In this document: positions 47,796 to 57,865 of the stretch, piece by piece | How positions within the stretch are numbered: the first letter of the stretch is position 1 | How the letters are laid out: each line of letters starts with the position of its first letter | Source: Rickettsiales bacterium | GTDB lineage: Bacteria > Pseudomonadota > Alphaproteobacteria > Rickettsiales > JABCZZ01 | Direction of reading: 5' to 3' | Assembly: GCA_035765535.1 (NCBI GenBank) | Contig: DASTXE010000006.1 | Span: forward strand, 372,001-436,000 | Length of the DNA stretch: 64,000 nucleotides | Translations under genes and position numbers: made by a program | Notes under the pieces: generated by a model | The model's database searches: none | Told to the model about the DNA's origin: nothing | What the model saw: the letters and a program-made list of their open reading frames with translations, nothing else

Positions 47796-47824
47796 TGAAA
47801 GACTCCTTGTTTATCTAAAATGGT

Positions 47825-49900
47825 TTAAGCAACTTTTTTCTTGATTTCGTCAATCATGTTAGACGGAACCTGCTCATAATGGTCGAACTGCATCGTATAT
47901 TGAGCACGTCCCTGCGTCATTGAACGCAGTGTATTAACATAACCAAACATTTTCGCAAGCGGAACCATCGCATCAATCACGATAGCGTTACCGCGCATGT
48001 CCTGGCCCTGAATCTGGCCACGGCGGCCGGTAAGATCGCCGATGACGGAACCGGTATATTCTTCCGGCGTCACGACTTCGACCTTCATGATCGGCTCAAG
48101 CAGCTTCGGGTCACCCTTCGGCATGCCTTCGCGGAATGCAGCTCTTGCAGCGATTTCGAATGCGAGCACGCTGGAGTCAACGTCATGGTAAGCGCCGTCA
48201 ACCAGCGTTGCCTTGAAGTCGATCGTCGGGTAACCGGCAACCACGCCGTTATCCAGAGAAGCCTTCAGGCCTTTTTCAACGCCCGGGATGAATTCCTTCG
48301 GAACCGAACCGCCAACGATTTTGCTTTCAAAGATGAAGCCGCTGCCCGGTTCAAGCGGTTCGAGTTCGAGCGAGATACGCGCAAACTGACCGGAACCACC
48401 GGACTGCTTCTTGTGAGTATAATCGATTGTGGTCTTCTTCGAGATCGTTTCGCGGTAAGCAACCTGCGGAGCACCTACATTCGCTTCCACCTTGAACTCG
48501 CGTTTCATACGGTCAACGATGATTTCCAAGTGCAATTCGCCCATACCCTTAAGGATGGTCTGACCGGTTTCTTCATCGCTGGAAACGCGCAAAGAAGGAT
48601 CTTCAGATGCAAGCCTGGACAGAGCCATGCCCATCTTTTCCTGGTCGGCCTTGGTCTTGGGTTCAACAGCCAATTCGATAACCGGCTCGGGGAATTCCAT
48701 ACGCTCGAGGATAACAGCGGCATCCGGATCGGACAGCGTGTCACCGGTCGTGGTGTCTTTCAGACCGGCCAGCGCGATGATGTCACCAGCATAAGCTTCC
48801 TTGATATCTTCGCGGGAGTTCGCGTGCATCAGCAACATACGGCCCACGCGCTCACGCTTGTCCTTCACCGTGTTGAGTACATAGGAACCGGATTCCAGTT
48901 TGCCGGAATAAATACGGGCGAAGGTCAACGAACCGACGAACGGGTCGCTCATGATCTTGAATGCCAGTGCGGAGAATTTTTCGCCGTCTTCCGCCTTGCG
49001 CACGATTTCAGCTTCGGTCTTCGCGTCGATACCCTTGATCGCCGGAACGTCCAGCGGGCTCGGCAGGAAGTCCACAACCGCATCAAGCATCGGCTGAACG
49101 CCTTTGTTCTTGAAAGCAGCGCCGTTCAACACCGGAACGAATTTGAACTGTACGGTACCTTTACGGATACAAGCCTTGAGCTGCTCGGTGGTCGGCTCAG
49201 TGCCGCCAAGATATGCTTCCATAACCGCATCGTCCATTTCAACGGCGATTTCGAGCATCTTTTCACGGGCTTTTTTCGCAGCATCAACCATGTCGGCAGG
49301 AATTTCAACTTCGTCGAACTTCGCGCCGAGGTTTTCATCATGCCATACAATAGCCTTCATTTTGATCAGGTCGACAACGCCAAGATATTTGTCTTCGGAA
49401 CCGATCGGCAACTGAAGCACGAGCGGTACGGTACCCAGACGGTCAACCATCATGTCGACACAACGCTGGAAGTTCGCACCGGTACGGTCCATCTTATTGA
49501 CGAAGCAGATACGCGGAACACGGTATTTGTCGGCCTGGCGCCATACGGTTTCGGACTGCGGCTCAACACCCGCAACGGAGTCGAATACGGCAACAGCACC
49601 GTCAAGTACGCGCATGGAGCGCTCTACTTCGATGGTGAAGTCTACGTGGCCCGGTGTGTCGATAATGTTGATGCGGTAGTCGCCCCAGAAGCAAGTGGTA
49701 GCAGCAGAGGTAATGGTAATACCACGTTCCTGCTCCTGCTCCATCCAGTCCATGGTGGCAGCACCTTCGTGCACTTCGCCGATCTTGTGCGATTTACCGG
49801 TATAATAAAGAATACGCTCCGTAGTCGTGGTTTTACCTGCGTCGATATGCGCACAGATACCAATGTTACGATAGTCTTTAAGCGGTGTTTTACGAGACAT
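47825..49900 (-). CDS. fusA: Elongation factor G
   Basis: 691 residues. G1 AHIDAGKTT (17-25), DTPGHVDFT and NKMD are present, with [15 protein letters not shown] as switch region and [35 protein letters not shown] in domain V. 29 bp separate it from tuf. Confidence 0.99.
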   Translation of the reverse strand: MSRKTPLKDYRNIGICAHIDAGKTTTTERILYYTGKSHKIGEVHEGAATMDWMEQEQERGITITSAATTCFWGDYRINIIDTPGHVDFTIEVERSMRVLDGAVAVFDSVAGVEPQSETVWRQADKYRVPRICFVNKMDRTGANFQRCVDMMVDRLGTVPLVLQLPIGSEDKYLGVVDLIKMKAIVWHDENLGAKFDEVEIPADMVDAAKKAREKMLEIAVEMDDAVMEAYLGGTEPTTEQLKACIRKGTVQFKFVPVLNGAAFKNKGVQPMLDAVVDFLPSPLDVPAIKGIDAKTEAEIVRKAEDGEKFSALAFKIMSDPFVGSLTFARIYSGKLESGSYVLNTVKDKRERVGRMLLMHANSREDIKEAYAGDIIALAGLKDTTTGDTLSDPDAAVILERMEFPEPVIELAVEPKTKADQEKMGMALSRLASEDPSLRVSSDEETGQTILKGMGELHLEIIVDRMKREFKVEANVGAPQVAYRETISKKTTIDYTHKKQSGGSGQFARISLELEPLEPGSGFIFESKIVGGSVPKEFIPGVEKGLKASLDNGVVAGYPTIDFKATLVDGAYHDVDSSVLAFEIAARAAFREGMPKGDPKLLEPIMKVEVVTPEEYTGSVIGDLTGRRGQIQGQDMRGNAIVIDAMVPLAKMFGYVNTLRSMTQGRAQYTMQFDHYEQVPSNMIDEIKKKVA

Positions 49901-49931
49901 ATTCTTAATTTCCCAGAACTTTTCTTATTGG

Positions 49932-50411
<480 letters not shown>

Positions 50412-50783
50412 TTATTTAGGACGCTTCGCGCCGTAGAGCGAACGCGACTGCTTACGATTCTTAACACCCTGGGTATCGAGCGTACCGCGAATAATGTGGT
50501 AGCGCACACCCGGCAAGTCCTTTACACGGCCGCCGCGGATCATGACCACGGAGTGCTCCTGAAGGTTATGCCCTTCACCCGGGATATAGCTGGTAACTTC
50601 AAAGCCGTTCGTGAGACGGACGCGGGCGACCTTACGCAGAGCCGAGTTCGGCTTTTTCGGCGTGGTCGTATAAACGCGCGTACAAACGCCACGTTTCTGC
50701 GGGCAGGCTTCCATAGCCGGCACTTTGTTGCGATGCGTCGGCTTCACACGTGGTTTGCGAACCAATTGATTAATTGTCGGCAT
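50412..50783 (-). CDS. rpsL: 30S ribosomal protein S12
   Basis: 123 residues. The decoding-centre motifs [18 protein letters not shown] (Lys42/Lys43 region) and [12 protein letters not shown] (Lys at the position linked to streptomycin) carry the usual drug-sensitive residues. First gene of the whole ribosomal array; AAGGA-type ribosome site. Confidence 0.98.
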   Translation of the reverse strand: MPTINQLVRKPRVKPTHRNKVPAMEACPQKRGVCTRVYTTTPKKPNSALRKVARVRLTNGFEVTSYIPGEGHNLQEHSVVMIRGGRVKDLPGVRYHIIRGTLDTQGVKNRKQSRSLYGAKRPK

Positions 50784-50848
50784 GAAGTATCCTTAATAAT
50801 TCTTTTGTAACTAGTTAACGGGAAAAAAGCAGCCCGCAAGAGGGGGGC

Positions 50849-50877
50849 AACATAACCATAGGCCTAAATTCAGTCAA
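50849..50877 (-). promoter_or_regulatory. Candidate str-operon promoter
   Basis: TTGACT (50872-50877) and TATGTT (50849-50854) are 17 bp apart, giving a leader of roughly 60 nt before rpsL. A GCCC/GGGC stem followed by a T-run (minus strand, 50848 to 50823) lies right at the predicted start and may instead end the upstream receptor gene. Confidence 0.5.
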
Positions 50878-50914
50878 GATAAATTTTGCAAGTTTAAGGC
50901 TTTTTGACAAGGAC

Positions 50915-50969
50915 GGCGGACAGTAGGCAAACTGCGGGGAAATTACCCTGCGTCTGCCCCCTGCCCGCC
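50915..50969. repeat. Long imperfect hairpin after the TAXI receptor gene
   Basis: A 55-nt imperfect palindrome with outer arms GGCGG/CCGCC, inner CAG/CTG, GGCAAAC/GTCTGCC and a GC-rich top around AAATTA. It starts 17 bp after the receptor's stop, so it probably marks the 3' end of that transcript, though it lacks a T-run. Confidence 0.5.
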
Positions 50970-50985
50970 GCTTTAGAAACCGGGC

Positions 50986-52017
50986 TTACTGGCCCTTAAT
51001 AATATTGAGCAAATCCTTCTCCAGCGTATTCTGGCTGTCATCGGATTCATTGTCACCCGACAGGATGCCCTTGGAGCATTCATCGCGCTTCCAGCTGCCG
51101 ACATCCGCATCCAGATCCACCTGCTGCCACTTGGGGTGCCCTGTGGACTTCAGATCGCCCATGTTATCGTAGATGGCCTTGACAAGTTTGCCCATATTGC
51201 GGCAATGCTCGCGGTAATAGTCCCCCTTTTTCATGGTATAATCATAGGTTACGAGCAACGCCTTCACGGAAACCGTCGGCACGTCCTGCGTAACGTAGCT
51301 ATAATCGTCATGGGTGATGGTGGCTGAATTATATTCCTTCAGCAGCCTGCGGTCAGTGATCGGCAGGAAGTGAACATGAGACAGTTTCCCGGCGTTCGCC
51401 CCTTGAATGCTTTCAAGCTCTTCCATGTTCTTGAACATTTTTACCGGCTTTCCGCCCACGAATACCATCGCATCAACTTCGCCGTTCAGCACCGCAATCA
51501 CACCGTGCGGCGGATCGACCTGGTACATTTTGGCGGGAGTAATCCCAAGAATCGAGAAAATATTGACTGCAGTGATAAGACTGCCGCTATCTTCACTGCC
51601 AACGACGACACGCTTATTGTTAAGCTCTTCGATGCTCTTGATGTCATTATTGGCGAGAATATGGACTTCCTCATTATATAAAGGAAGAACGAGGCGCAGC
51701 TTGCGGGCTTTTTCCATAGAATCTTTATTCTTGGAACGGCTTAGGAAGCCCATCACGTCCGACTGCACGATCGCCAGGCCGACCTTTTCCTTGCTCGTAA
51801 TACGCTTCAGGTTGTCTACCGATCCCTTGGAGTCGAACACATTGACCTGCACGCTGGCTTTTGCGGCTTCACGGGCAATATCACGGCCGAATACTATATA
51901 AGTACCGGTTTTCGGTCCGGTAACCATCCCGATGGCTGCATCATCGCTTGCGGCCATTCCGGGGACGCTGACCGACATCAGGCACAATGCCAGAAGGATT
52001 ATACGTTGCAATTTCAT
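50986..52017 (-). CDS. TAXI-family TRAP transporter solute-binding protein
   Basis: A 343-residue secreted receptor. The signal peptide is MKLQRIILLALCLMSVSVPGMA (cut after residue 22). The mature part follows the TAXI pattern: MVTGPKTGTYIVFGRDIAREA, AIVQSDVMGFL, RLVLPLYNEEVHILANNDIKSIEEL, the ligand-loop VVVGSEDSGSLITAVNIF and GEVDAMVFVGGKP. No TRAP membrane components lie nearby, so the partner is elsewhere or absent. The C-terminus ends EKDLLNIIKGQ, resembling the C-terminus of the upstream gene product. Confidence 0.85.
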   Translation of the reverse strand: MKLQRIILLALCLMSVSVPGMAASDDAAIGMVTGPKTGTYIVFGRDIAREAAKASVQVNVFDSKGSVDNLKRITSKEKVGLAIVQSDVMGFLSRSKNKDSMEKARKLRLVLPLYNEEVHILANNDIKSIEELNNKRVVVGSEDSGSLITAVNIFSILGITPAKMYQVDPPHGVIAVLNGEVDAMVFVGGKPVKMFKNMEELESIQGANAGKLSHVHFLPITDRRLLKEYNSATITHDDYSYVTQDVPTVSVKALLVTYDYTMKKGDYYREHCRNMGKLVKAIYDNMGDLKSTGHPKWQQVDLDADVGSWKRDECSKGILSGDNESDDSQNTLEKDLLNIIKGQ

Positions 52018-52221
52018 TAGCGACCTCTTCTGTTTATAACAATAACCGCCCTGCCCGAAGACAAAGCTCTACTATAGCGCATCCGCCATATCCGGCATGG
52101 CACGCAACCACTCAATGCCCTGGCGTTGTATGCCAGGCACACCCAATCTGTAAAGAAAAATTAATAAATGACTTCCAAACGGCAGCCATAATAATTCAAG
52201 CGTATCGCTGAAGCCGAGAAC
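52018..52221. other. Spacer with a small hairpin
   Basis: A 204-bp gap between two same-strand genes. CCTGGC/GCCAGG arms around GTTGTAT (within 52116-52139) form a short hairpin without T-run. I see no clear promoter or further gene. Confidence 0.3.
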
Positions 52222-52896
52222 TTACTGTCTATCAATAATGGAGAGCAGATCCGCCCCGGCAGCCGGGCTGGCTTTCTTCGGCGCAGCTTCCTCCGGTTTC
52301 GCGGTAGACGGTTTTTCATCGGCAGGCTTCTGAGGCGCGGCAGCTACCGGTGCTGGTTGACCGGCAAGCTCAGGCTTCCCTGCCTCAGGCGTATCCAGCT
52401 GGGGCTTCTCCTGAACGGAGACATCCTCAACAGGAGCTGCTTGCGCAGGAGTAGCCTCGACCGGTTTTGCCGGTGCAGGCGCCGGTTCAACCGGCGTGGC
52501 CACAGAAAGGGGCTGTGAATCTTCACTTTTCACATAAGGCTGGGCGTCAGGAAGCCTGACAATATTATTCTGGCCTTTCGGCGTAGGAACGGAAACTGCA
52601 GATACGGTATCCGCTTTATCATTATCCAGAATGGCAACCAGACCGGCATTCACTATGACGAACAGTGCGACCAGCAGAAAAGTGAATTTGAGATTCATGG
52701 AATGGGCTTCTGCTTTATCGAGCATGATCTCCGGCATAACGACTCCAGCATGATCCACGGGCTCTTGTGTTTCAGAGTCCGGCATGATCAATGTAAACTT
52801 CGCCGGCCCCTGTTTGTTGCCGGTAAGATTGTCAGCGCCCTCACCAGTATTCGGAAGGGACACCAATGTTTGACTTGATATTTTTCCGCGAGGCAT
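52222..52896 (-). CDS. Uncharacterised Pro/Ala-rich single-span membrane protein
   Basis: 224 residues: a soluble N-terminal part (1-68), a membrane span at about 69-90 (LKFTFLLVALFVIVNAGLVAIL), then a long Pro/Ala/Glu/Lys linker (about 125-210) and a short C-terminal end ADLLSIIDRQ. The topology resembles TonB or other periplasm-spanning linkers, with the tail outside. The last residues resemble the end of the TAXI receptor encoded next (DLLNIIKGQ). I know no family for it. Low-complexity composition limits inference. Confidence 0.65.
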   Translation of the reverse strand: MPRGKISSQTLVSLPNTGEGADNLTGNKQGPAKFTLIMPDSETQEPVDHAGVVMPEIMLDKAEAHSMNLKFTFLLVALFVIVNAGLVAILDNDKADTVSAVSVPTPKGQNNIVRLPDAQPYVKSEDSQPLSVATPVEPAPAPAKPVEATPAQAAPVEDVSVQEKPQLDTPEAGKPELAGQPAPVAAAPQKPADEKPSTAKPEEAAPKKASPAAGADLLSIIDRQ

Positions 52897-53132
52897 TCAC
52901 GTAACCTTAATTTTTATTTACACGCCTTAAAACATACTCTCACCATTTATGCAATAGTCTCTTTGTGCATTTTGCATTTTTAGGTTGTGCTCCTATTCAT
53001 AAACACTACCAAGCAATTGATCAGACAAACGCAACGGTGCGCAGCCAATGAATGTTGATCCCAAAAAGAGACACCCAGAGAGCGAGTATGTTTTAGAAAA
53101 TTTTATGAAGCGTGCTTACAAGTCTGTAAGAA
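52897..53132. other. Spacer downstream of tRNA-Thr
   Basis: A 236-bp AT-rich gap. CTTAC/GTAAG arms (53115-53130) form a small stem just after the tRNA 3' end; otherwise no gene, repeat or convincing promoter was seen. Confidence 0.3.
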
Positions 53133-53208
<76 letters not shown>

Positions 53209-53316
53209 GCCGGAAAAATTTACCGGCAGCATCATTACCCAGAAGATTTCAAAAGTGCAAGCACTCCTTTACGAATAAAATGCAATTATGCGAGTAGCCA
53301 TTGCGGAGATCTCTAC

Positions 53317-54059
53317 TTAAAGCAGCGCCTTCACAAATTCCGGCACCAGTTCCGTGGCCCTGCCATACCGTGCTTCGTCGAATAAATACCCACCCTGCGA
53401 CGGTTCAAGATTCAGCTCCAGCGTATGGGCGCCGCGAGCCCTGGCTTCACTTGCGAATCCTGCCGCCGGATAGACATTGCCCGACGTACCGACGGAAACA
53501 AATAGATCGCAACGTGCGAGCGCCTCGTAAATCTCCATCATATAAAGCGGCATTTCACCAAACCATACAATATGGGGGCGCAACGTTCCAACTTCGTGAC
53601 AGCAGCCGCAAAGACTCTCTGAGCTTATATCCCCTGCCCAGCCATAAATAGTATCTGTTTCAACGCAGCGCACCTTCTTCAATTCGCCGTGCATGTGAAA
53701 AAAGCGAAATCCTTTGCCGCTCGCATGCCCCGCCAGTGCACGATCATGCAGATCGTCTACATTCTGCGTCACCAGCGTGAAGTCACCGTCAAACCGCTCG
53801 GCAAGCATCGCAAGCGCTGCATGCGCAGCATTCGGCTGCACAGCAGCCAATTGCGCACGCCGCTGATTGTAAAACGATTGCACCAGTTCGGGGTTACGCG
53901 CGAATGCTTCAGGCGTGGCCACATCCTCAATCCGGGATGATGCCACAGCCCATTTCCATCACGGAATGTCGCAACGCCGGATTCCGCGGATATCCCTGCC
54001 CCCGTCAGCACGACCACAGACTTGATGTCCCTGCCTTTCAGAACTTGAAAATCACCCAT
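53317..54059 (-). pseudogene. cobB: Sirtuin-type NAD-dependent deacylase, frameshifted
   Basis: Two overlapping frames together encode one CobB-like sirtuin. The first (from 54059) gives MGDFQVLKGRD and VVVLTGAGISAESGVATFRDGNGLWHH. The second continues RIEDVATPEAFARNPELVQSFY, QNVDDLHDRA, the catalytic-His segment HMHGELKKVRC, the zinc pair CGCC and FVSVGTSGNVYPAAGF. Adding one base near 53937-53938 would restore a normal GLW-HHS-RIEDV junction and a protein of about 247 residues. All motifs outside the lesion are intact, so the mutation is recent, or it is a sequencing indel. Programmed frameshifting is not suggested by a slippery site. Confidence 0.85.
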
Positions 54060-54115
54060 GCTCGCCCCATATTTTTCTATATCTTATGCAGCGCAATATA
54101 ATTAGACAATGGTCT

Positions 54116-54143
54116 TTGACATGCCGCAAAATCCGTCTATAAA
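54116..54143 (+). promoter_or_regulatory. mreB promoter
   Basis: TTGACA (54116-54121) and TATAAA (54138-54143) are separated by 16 bp, 39 bp before the mreB ATG. A consensus -35 is expected of a strong housekeeping promoter. Confidence 0.7.
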
Positions 54144-54166
54144 ATAAAGCCGTTCACCCTAAATAA

Positions 54167-55222
<1,056 letters not shown>

Positions 55223-55289
55223 TATTGCCTCACATCTTTTTCATTTGCAGCAAGTTTAGCCGGTAACGGTTTTTTAGACTGGAGACACC

Positions 55290-56219
55290 ATGGAAAACGC
55301 CGACATCGAAAAAGAGATTATCGCCGAGAAGAAAAGCATCTCGCATCTGCGTATTGCATTACTGGTCTTCCTGCTCGTAGTGACAGTCGCCTTCGCAGGC
55401 TTCTATAATGTCACCAATAAACATGTGGACCGCCAGATGGTGGATACCTCCGTATTGGACGCACGTCTTCAGAATATCGATAATGCCGTCTCCAGCCATG
55501 AACGGCGGCTTGAGAAAGTGGAACAGGACCTGGAAGCGCTGAGCAAAATGCAGAAAGCATCCACCCCCGAAGCCGTAAACGCGCTGGATACTAAGGTCAC
55601 AGCATTGGAAAAAGACGTGCATACGATGAAACCTTCCTCCGGTGCTAATGCGCAGACTCCGGAGCAAATCTCACATGCCATCGGACTGATTTCGGTCTTC
55701 TTCCATTTAAGTAGCAACATCACTTCCGGCAAACCGTTCATTGCCGAACTGAACGCATTTGAAAATAAATATGGAAAAGACGATCAGGCAGTAAACGATA
55801 TGATTGCCACCGTCGCGCCTTATGCAGACAGCGGCATCCCGACCACTCCGCAACTGCTGGATTCGTTCGACGATGCGGCCGACAGCGCCAAGCGCCGGGA
55901 AGCGGCACCACCGGAAAATGCGGGGTTCTGGCAGAAGCTGGTCTTTAATCTTTCGCACATGATAACCATACGCCGGATCGATCAAACGCAGAAAGGTAAC
56001 TCCACCGACATGATTATCGGACGCGCTGAGGATCACCTGAATAATGATGAGATCAGCGCAGCCATCACTGAAATTAATGCCCTGCCGGAGAATATCCGGG
56101 GTAATTTCGCCGCCTGGCTGGAAGACGCAAGAATCGCCGAACAGGCCCCCGCCATCATCGACAGTATGGAGGAAAAAGTGATGAAAAAAGCCTTCGCAGC
56201 CCAAGAAAAAACTGACTGA
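55290..56219 (+). CDS. Mic60/mitofilin-like inner-membrane protein (COG4223 type)
   Basis: 309 residues: a short cytoplasmic N-terminus, one membrane span at about 21-39, a predicted periplasmic coiled coil at about 45-110 (ALEKDVHTM, SSHERRLEKVEQDLEALSKM), and a helical C-terminal domain. The end (residues about 250-300: HLNNDEISAAITEINALPE, IRGNFAAWLEDARIAEQA) resembles the mitofilin C-terminal signature of alphaproteobacterial Mic60 proteins, usually encoded between heme genes and hemY. hemY indeed follows, 2 bp later. Role: membrane shaping, by analogy with bacterial Mic60. The coiled coil is shorter than in most homologues. Confidence 0.72.
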   Translation: MENADIEKEIIAEKKSISHLRIALLVFLLVVTVAFAGFYNVTNKHVDRQMVDTSVLDARLQNIDNAVSSHERRLEKVEQDLEALSKMQKASTPEAVNALDTKVTALEKDVHTMKPSSGANAQTPEQISHAIGLISVFFHLSSNITSGKPFIAELNAFENKYGKDDQAVNDMIATVAPYADSGIPTTPQLLDSFDDAADSAKRREAAPPENAGFWQKLVFNLSHMITIRRIDQTQKGNSTDMIIGRAEDHLNNDEISAAITEINALPENIRGNFAAWLEDARIAEQAPAIIDSMEEKVMKKAFAAQEKTD

Positions 56220-56221
56220 CA

Positions 56222-57253
56222 ATGTGGCGCATTATCCTGATCCTGCTGATTATCGCTTTCCTGTCACTGGGCGTGGCATGGCTGGCGGACACGCCGGGAA
56301 TCGTAACGGTGGATTGGGGCTCCTATCATCTTGAAACTTCCCTGCCGATGCTGCTGGCCATTGTCGCAAGCACCGCACTGCTGTTCATGCTGATCTATAC
56401 ATTGGTGCTGACGCTGCTTTACACACCGCGCCACTGGGCACATTCGCGTCTTGCCGGCCGCCAGATGCGCGGTATCGAGGCGATGACGGCCGCATTCGCT
56501 GCGCTAGCCACAAGCGATTTGCGACAGGCACGCAAGCAGGTCCTGCGCGCGCAGCAATACCTGCCGCATCAGCCGCTGCCGCTCATGCTGGCCGCACAGC
56601 TTGCCCGTATGGAAGGCAACGATAGCAAAGCGCGCCTCTATACGGAAAAGATGCTCGGCAATGAAGTAACGGAAGCCATGGCGCTGCGCCATCTGATTGA
56701 AAATACCCGCAACGCGGATGATCATGCGACCGCGCTCACCTATGCCGAAAAGGCTTTGGCCCTGAACCCTAAAGATACGGGCATGATTGCCACGCTCTGC
56801 GAACTCTACGTAAAAACAGGCAATCCCTCCCGTGCCAAGCACCTGCTCGAACACTCTTTGCAAAGACGTTACATCGATAAAAAATTCTTCCGTCAGGAAA
56901 GCGCCCGGATTCTATGCGAAGAAGCAAAACAGCTCATGGAACAGCGCCGCACCGACGCGGCTATCATTCAATTGAAAGAAAGCCTCTCCCGGCAGCCCGA
57001 ACTGACGGAAGCTGCCGTGCTGCTTGCCGAGATTCTCATTGCCCGCAATGAGTCGGAAAAAGCATTCGCTATTCTTGCAAAATCCTGGAAATACGCACCC
57101 CATGCCTCCTTACGCGAAACGCTGGTCAGACTCGGTGAAAATGAGCAGAACCGAAAGAAATTTATATCATCGCTGCAAAAAATTGCTAAAATACATCCGG
57201 AACATGAGGAAAGCGAATTGCTGCTCAGGGATATAAACAACACCGCCGGCTGA
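56222..57253 (+). CDS. hemY: HemY-like TPR membrane protein
   Basis: 343 residues. Two N-terminal membrane spans (about 3-20 and 41-64) flank the HemY_N motif GIVTVDWGSYHLETSLPMLLA; TPR-like helical repeats fill the rest (for example ALRHLIENTRNADDHATALTYAEKALALNPKD). This is the HemY of the hemCD-hemY loci, not protoporphyrinogen oxidase. hemC, hemD and hemE are not adjacent here. Role in tetrapyrrole metabolism is not well defined. Starts 2 bp after the Mic60-like gene. Confidence 0.88.
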   Translation: MWRIILILLIIAFLSLGVAWLADTPGIVTVDWGSYHLETSLPMLLAIVASTALLFMLIYTLVLTLLYTPRHWAHSRLAGRQMRGIEAMTAAFAALATSDLRQARKQVLRAQQYLPHQPLPLMLAAQLARMEGNDSKARLYTEKMLGNEVTEAMALRHLIENTRNADDHATALTYAEKALALNPKDTGMIATLCELYVKTGNPSRAKHLLEHSLQRRYIDKKFFRQESARILCEEAKQLMEQRRTDAAIIQLKESLSRQPELTEAAVLLAEILIARNESEKAFAILAKSWKYAPHASLRETLVRLGENEQNRKKFISSLQKIAKIHPEHEESELLLRDINNTAG

Positions 57254-57258
57254 TTGCC

Positions 57259-57747
57259 ATGTCGAAAAGATTATCTTCCATTCTTCTATTCTTATTGCTG
57301 GCTGCCTGCAGCGGTCAGGCCGCGAACGATGTGGATCACGGATTGGATGCAGTAGAAGATAATACTGCCGCCACCTGGAACAAGGCCCGCAGCATTGCGG
57401 GTTTCCCGGAACGCCAGCCCAAGCCGAAAACCTCCAATGCACAGGCCCGGTATTGCTACCGTGCGCTTGAGGATATCATTTGCTACGGAAAACCCATCCC
57501 CGGCCAGGAAGACCGCCTTATCGCCTACCAGGGCAGCCATGGCCAGACCGGCTATATATTGCCCGAACACCATACGGATGAAAATGGAATTGAATTGCCT
57601 GTACTGGAATCCTCAAAGGTCGCCGTGCCTCCCGCTGTCGCCGGAACAGAGGCAGCCCCCGCCGCAAACCGTCCTAAGCTGAAGGAAATCTTCTATAACC
57701 CGGATGAACTGCAGCCACGAGAGCTAGTTCCTCAAAAATCTGAATAA
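57259..57747 (+). CDS. Uncharacterised lipoprotein
   Basis: 162 residues beginning MSKRLSSILLFLLLAAC, a clear lipoprotein signal with lipobox L-A-A-C at Cys17. The mature part contains ARYCYRALEDIICYGKPIPGQ, two Cys residues in a pattern I have seen in small alphaproteobacterial lipoproteins of unknown function. The C-terminus is Pro/Ala-rich and ends charged. It starts 5 bp after hemY, so it belongs to the mreB-region operon or a sub-operon. Confidence 0.75.
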   Translation: MSKRLSSILLFLLLAACSGQAANDVDHGLDAVEDNTAATWNKARSIAGFPERQPKPKTSNAQARYCYRALEDIICYGKPIPGQEDRLIAYQGSHGQTGYILPEHHTDENGIELPVLESSKVAVPPAVAGTEAAPAANRPKLKEIFYNPDELQPRELVPQKSE

Positions 57748-57865
57748 AAACAGCATAATAGTTCCCTCCCAAGGTTCATCTCACTGCAGTAAAATTCACA
57801 AAACTGTCACATACTCCCTTTGGCTTTTATGTTACCTTCTTAAAAGAGGTAAATAATAGCCATAT

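Noticed and set aside
46437-47798. 453-codon open frame opposite tuf and rpsJ
   Set aside because: Antisense shadow of highly biased genes; no recognisable domain or ribosome site.
53900-53946. Programmed frameshift in the sirtuin gene
   Set aside because: No slippery heptamer or downstream structure was visible; a simple indel explains the data better.
57790-57865. PhoB-like half-site (CTGTCAC) before the 57.9-kb orphan
   Set aside because: Only one half-site is present, without the second 11-bp repeat needed for a Pho box.
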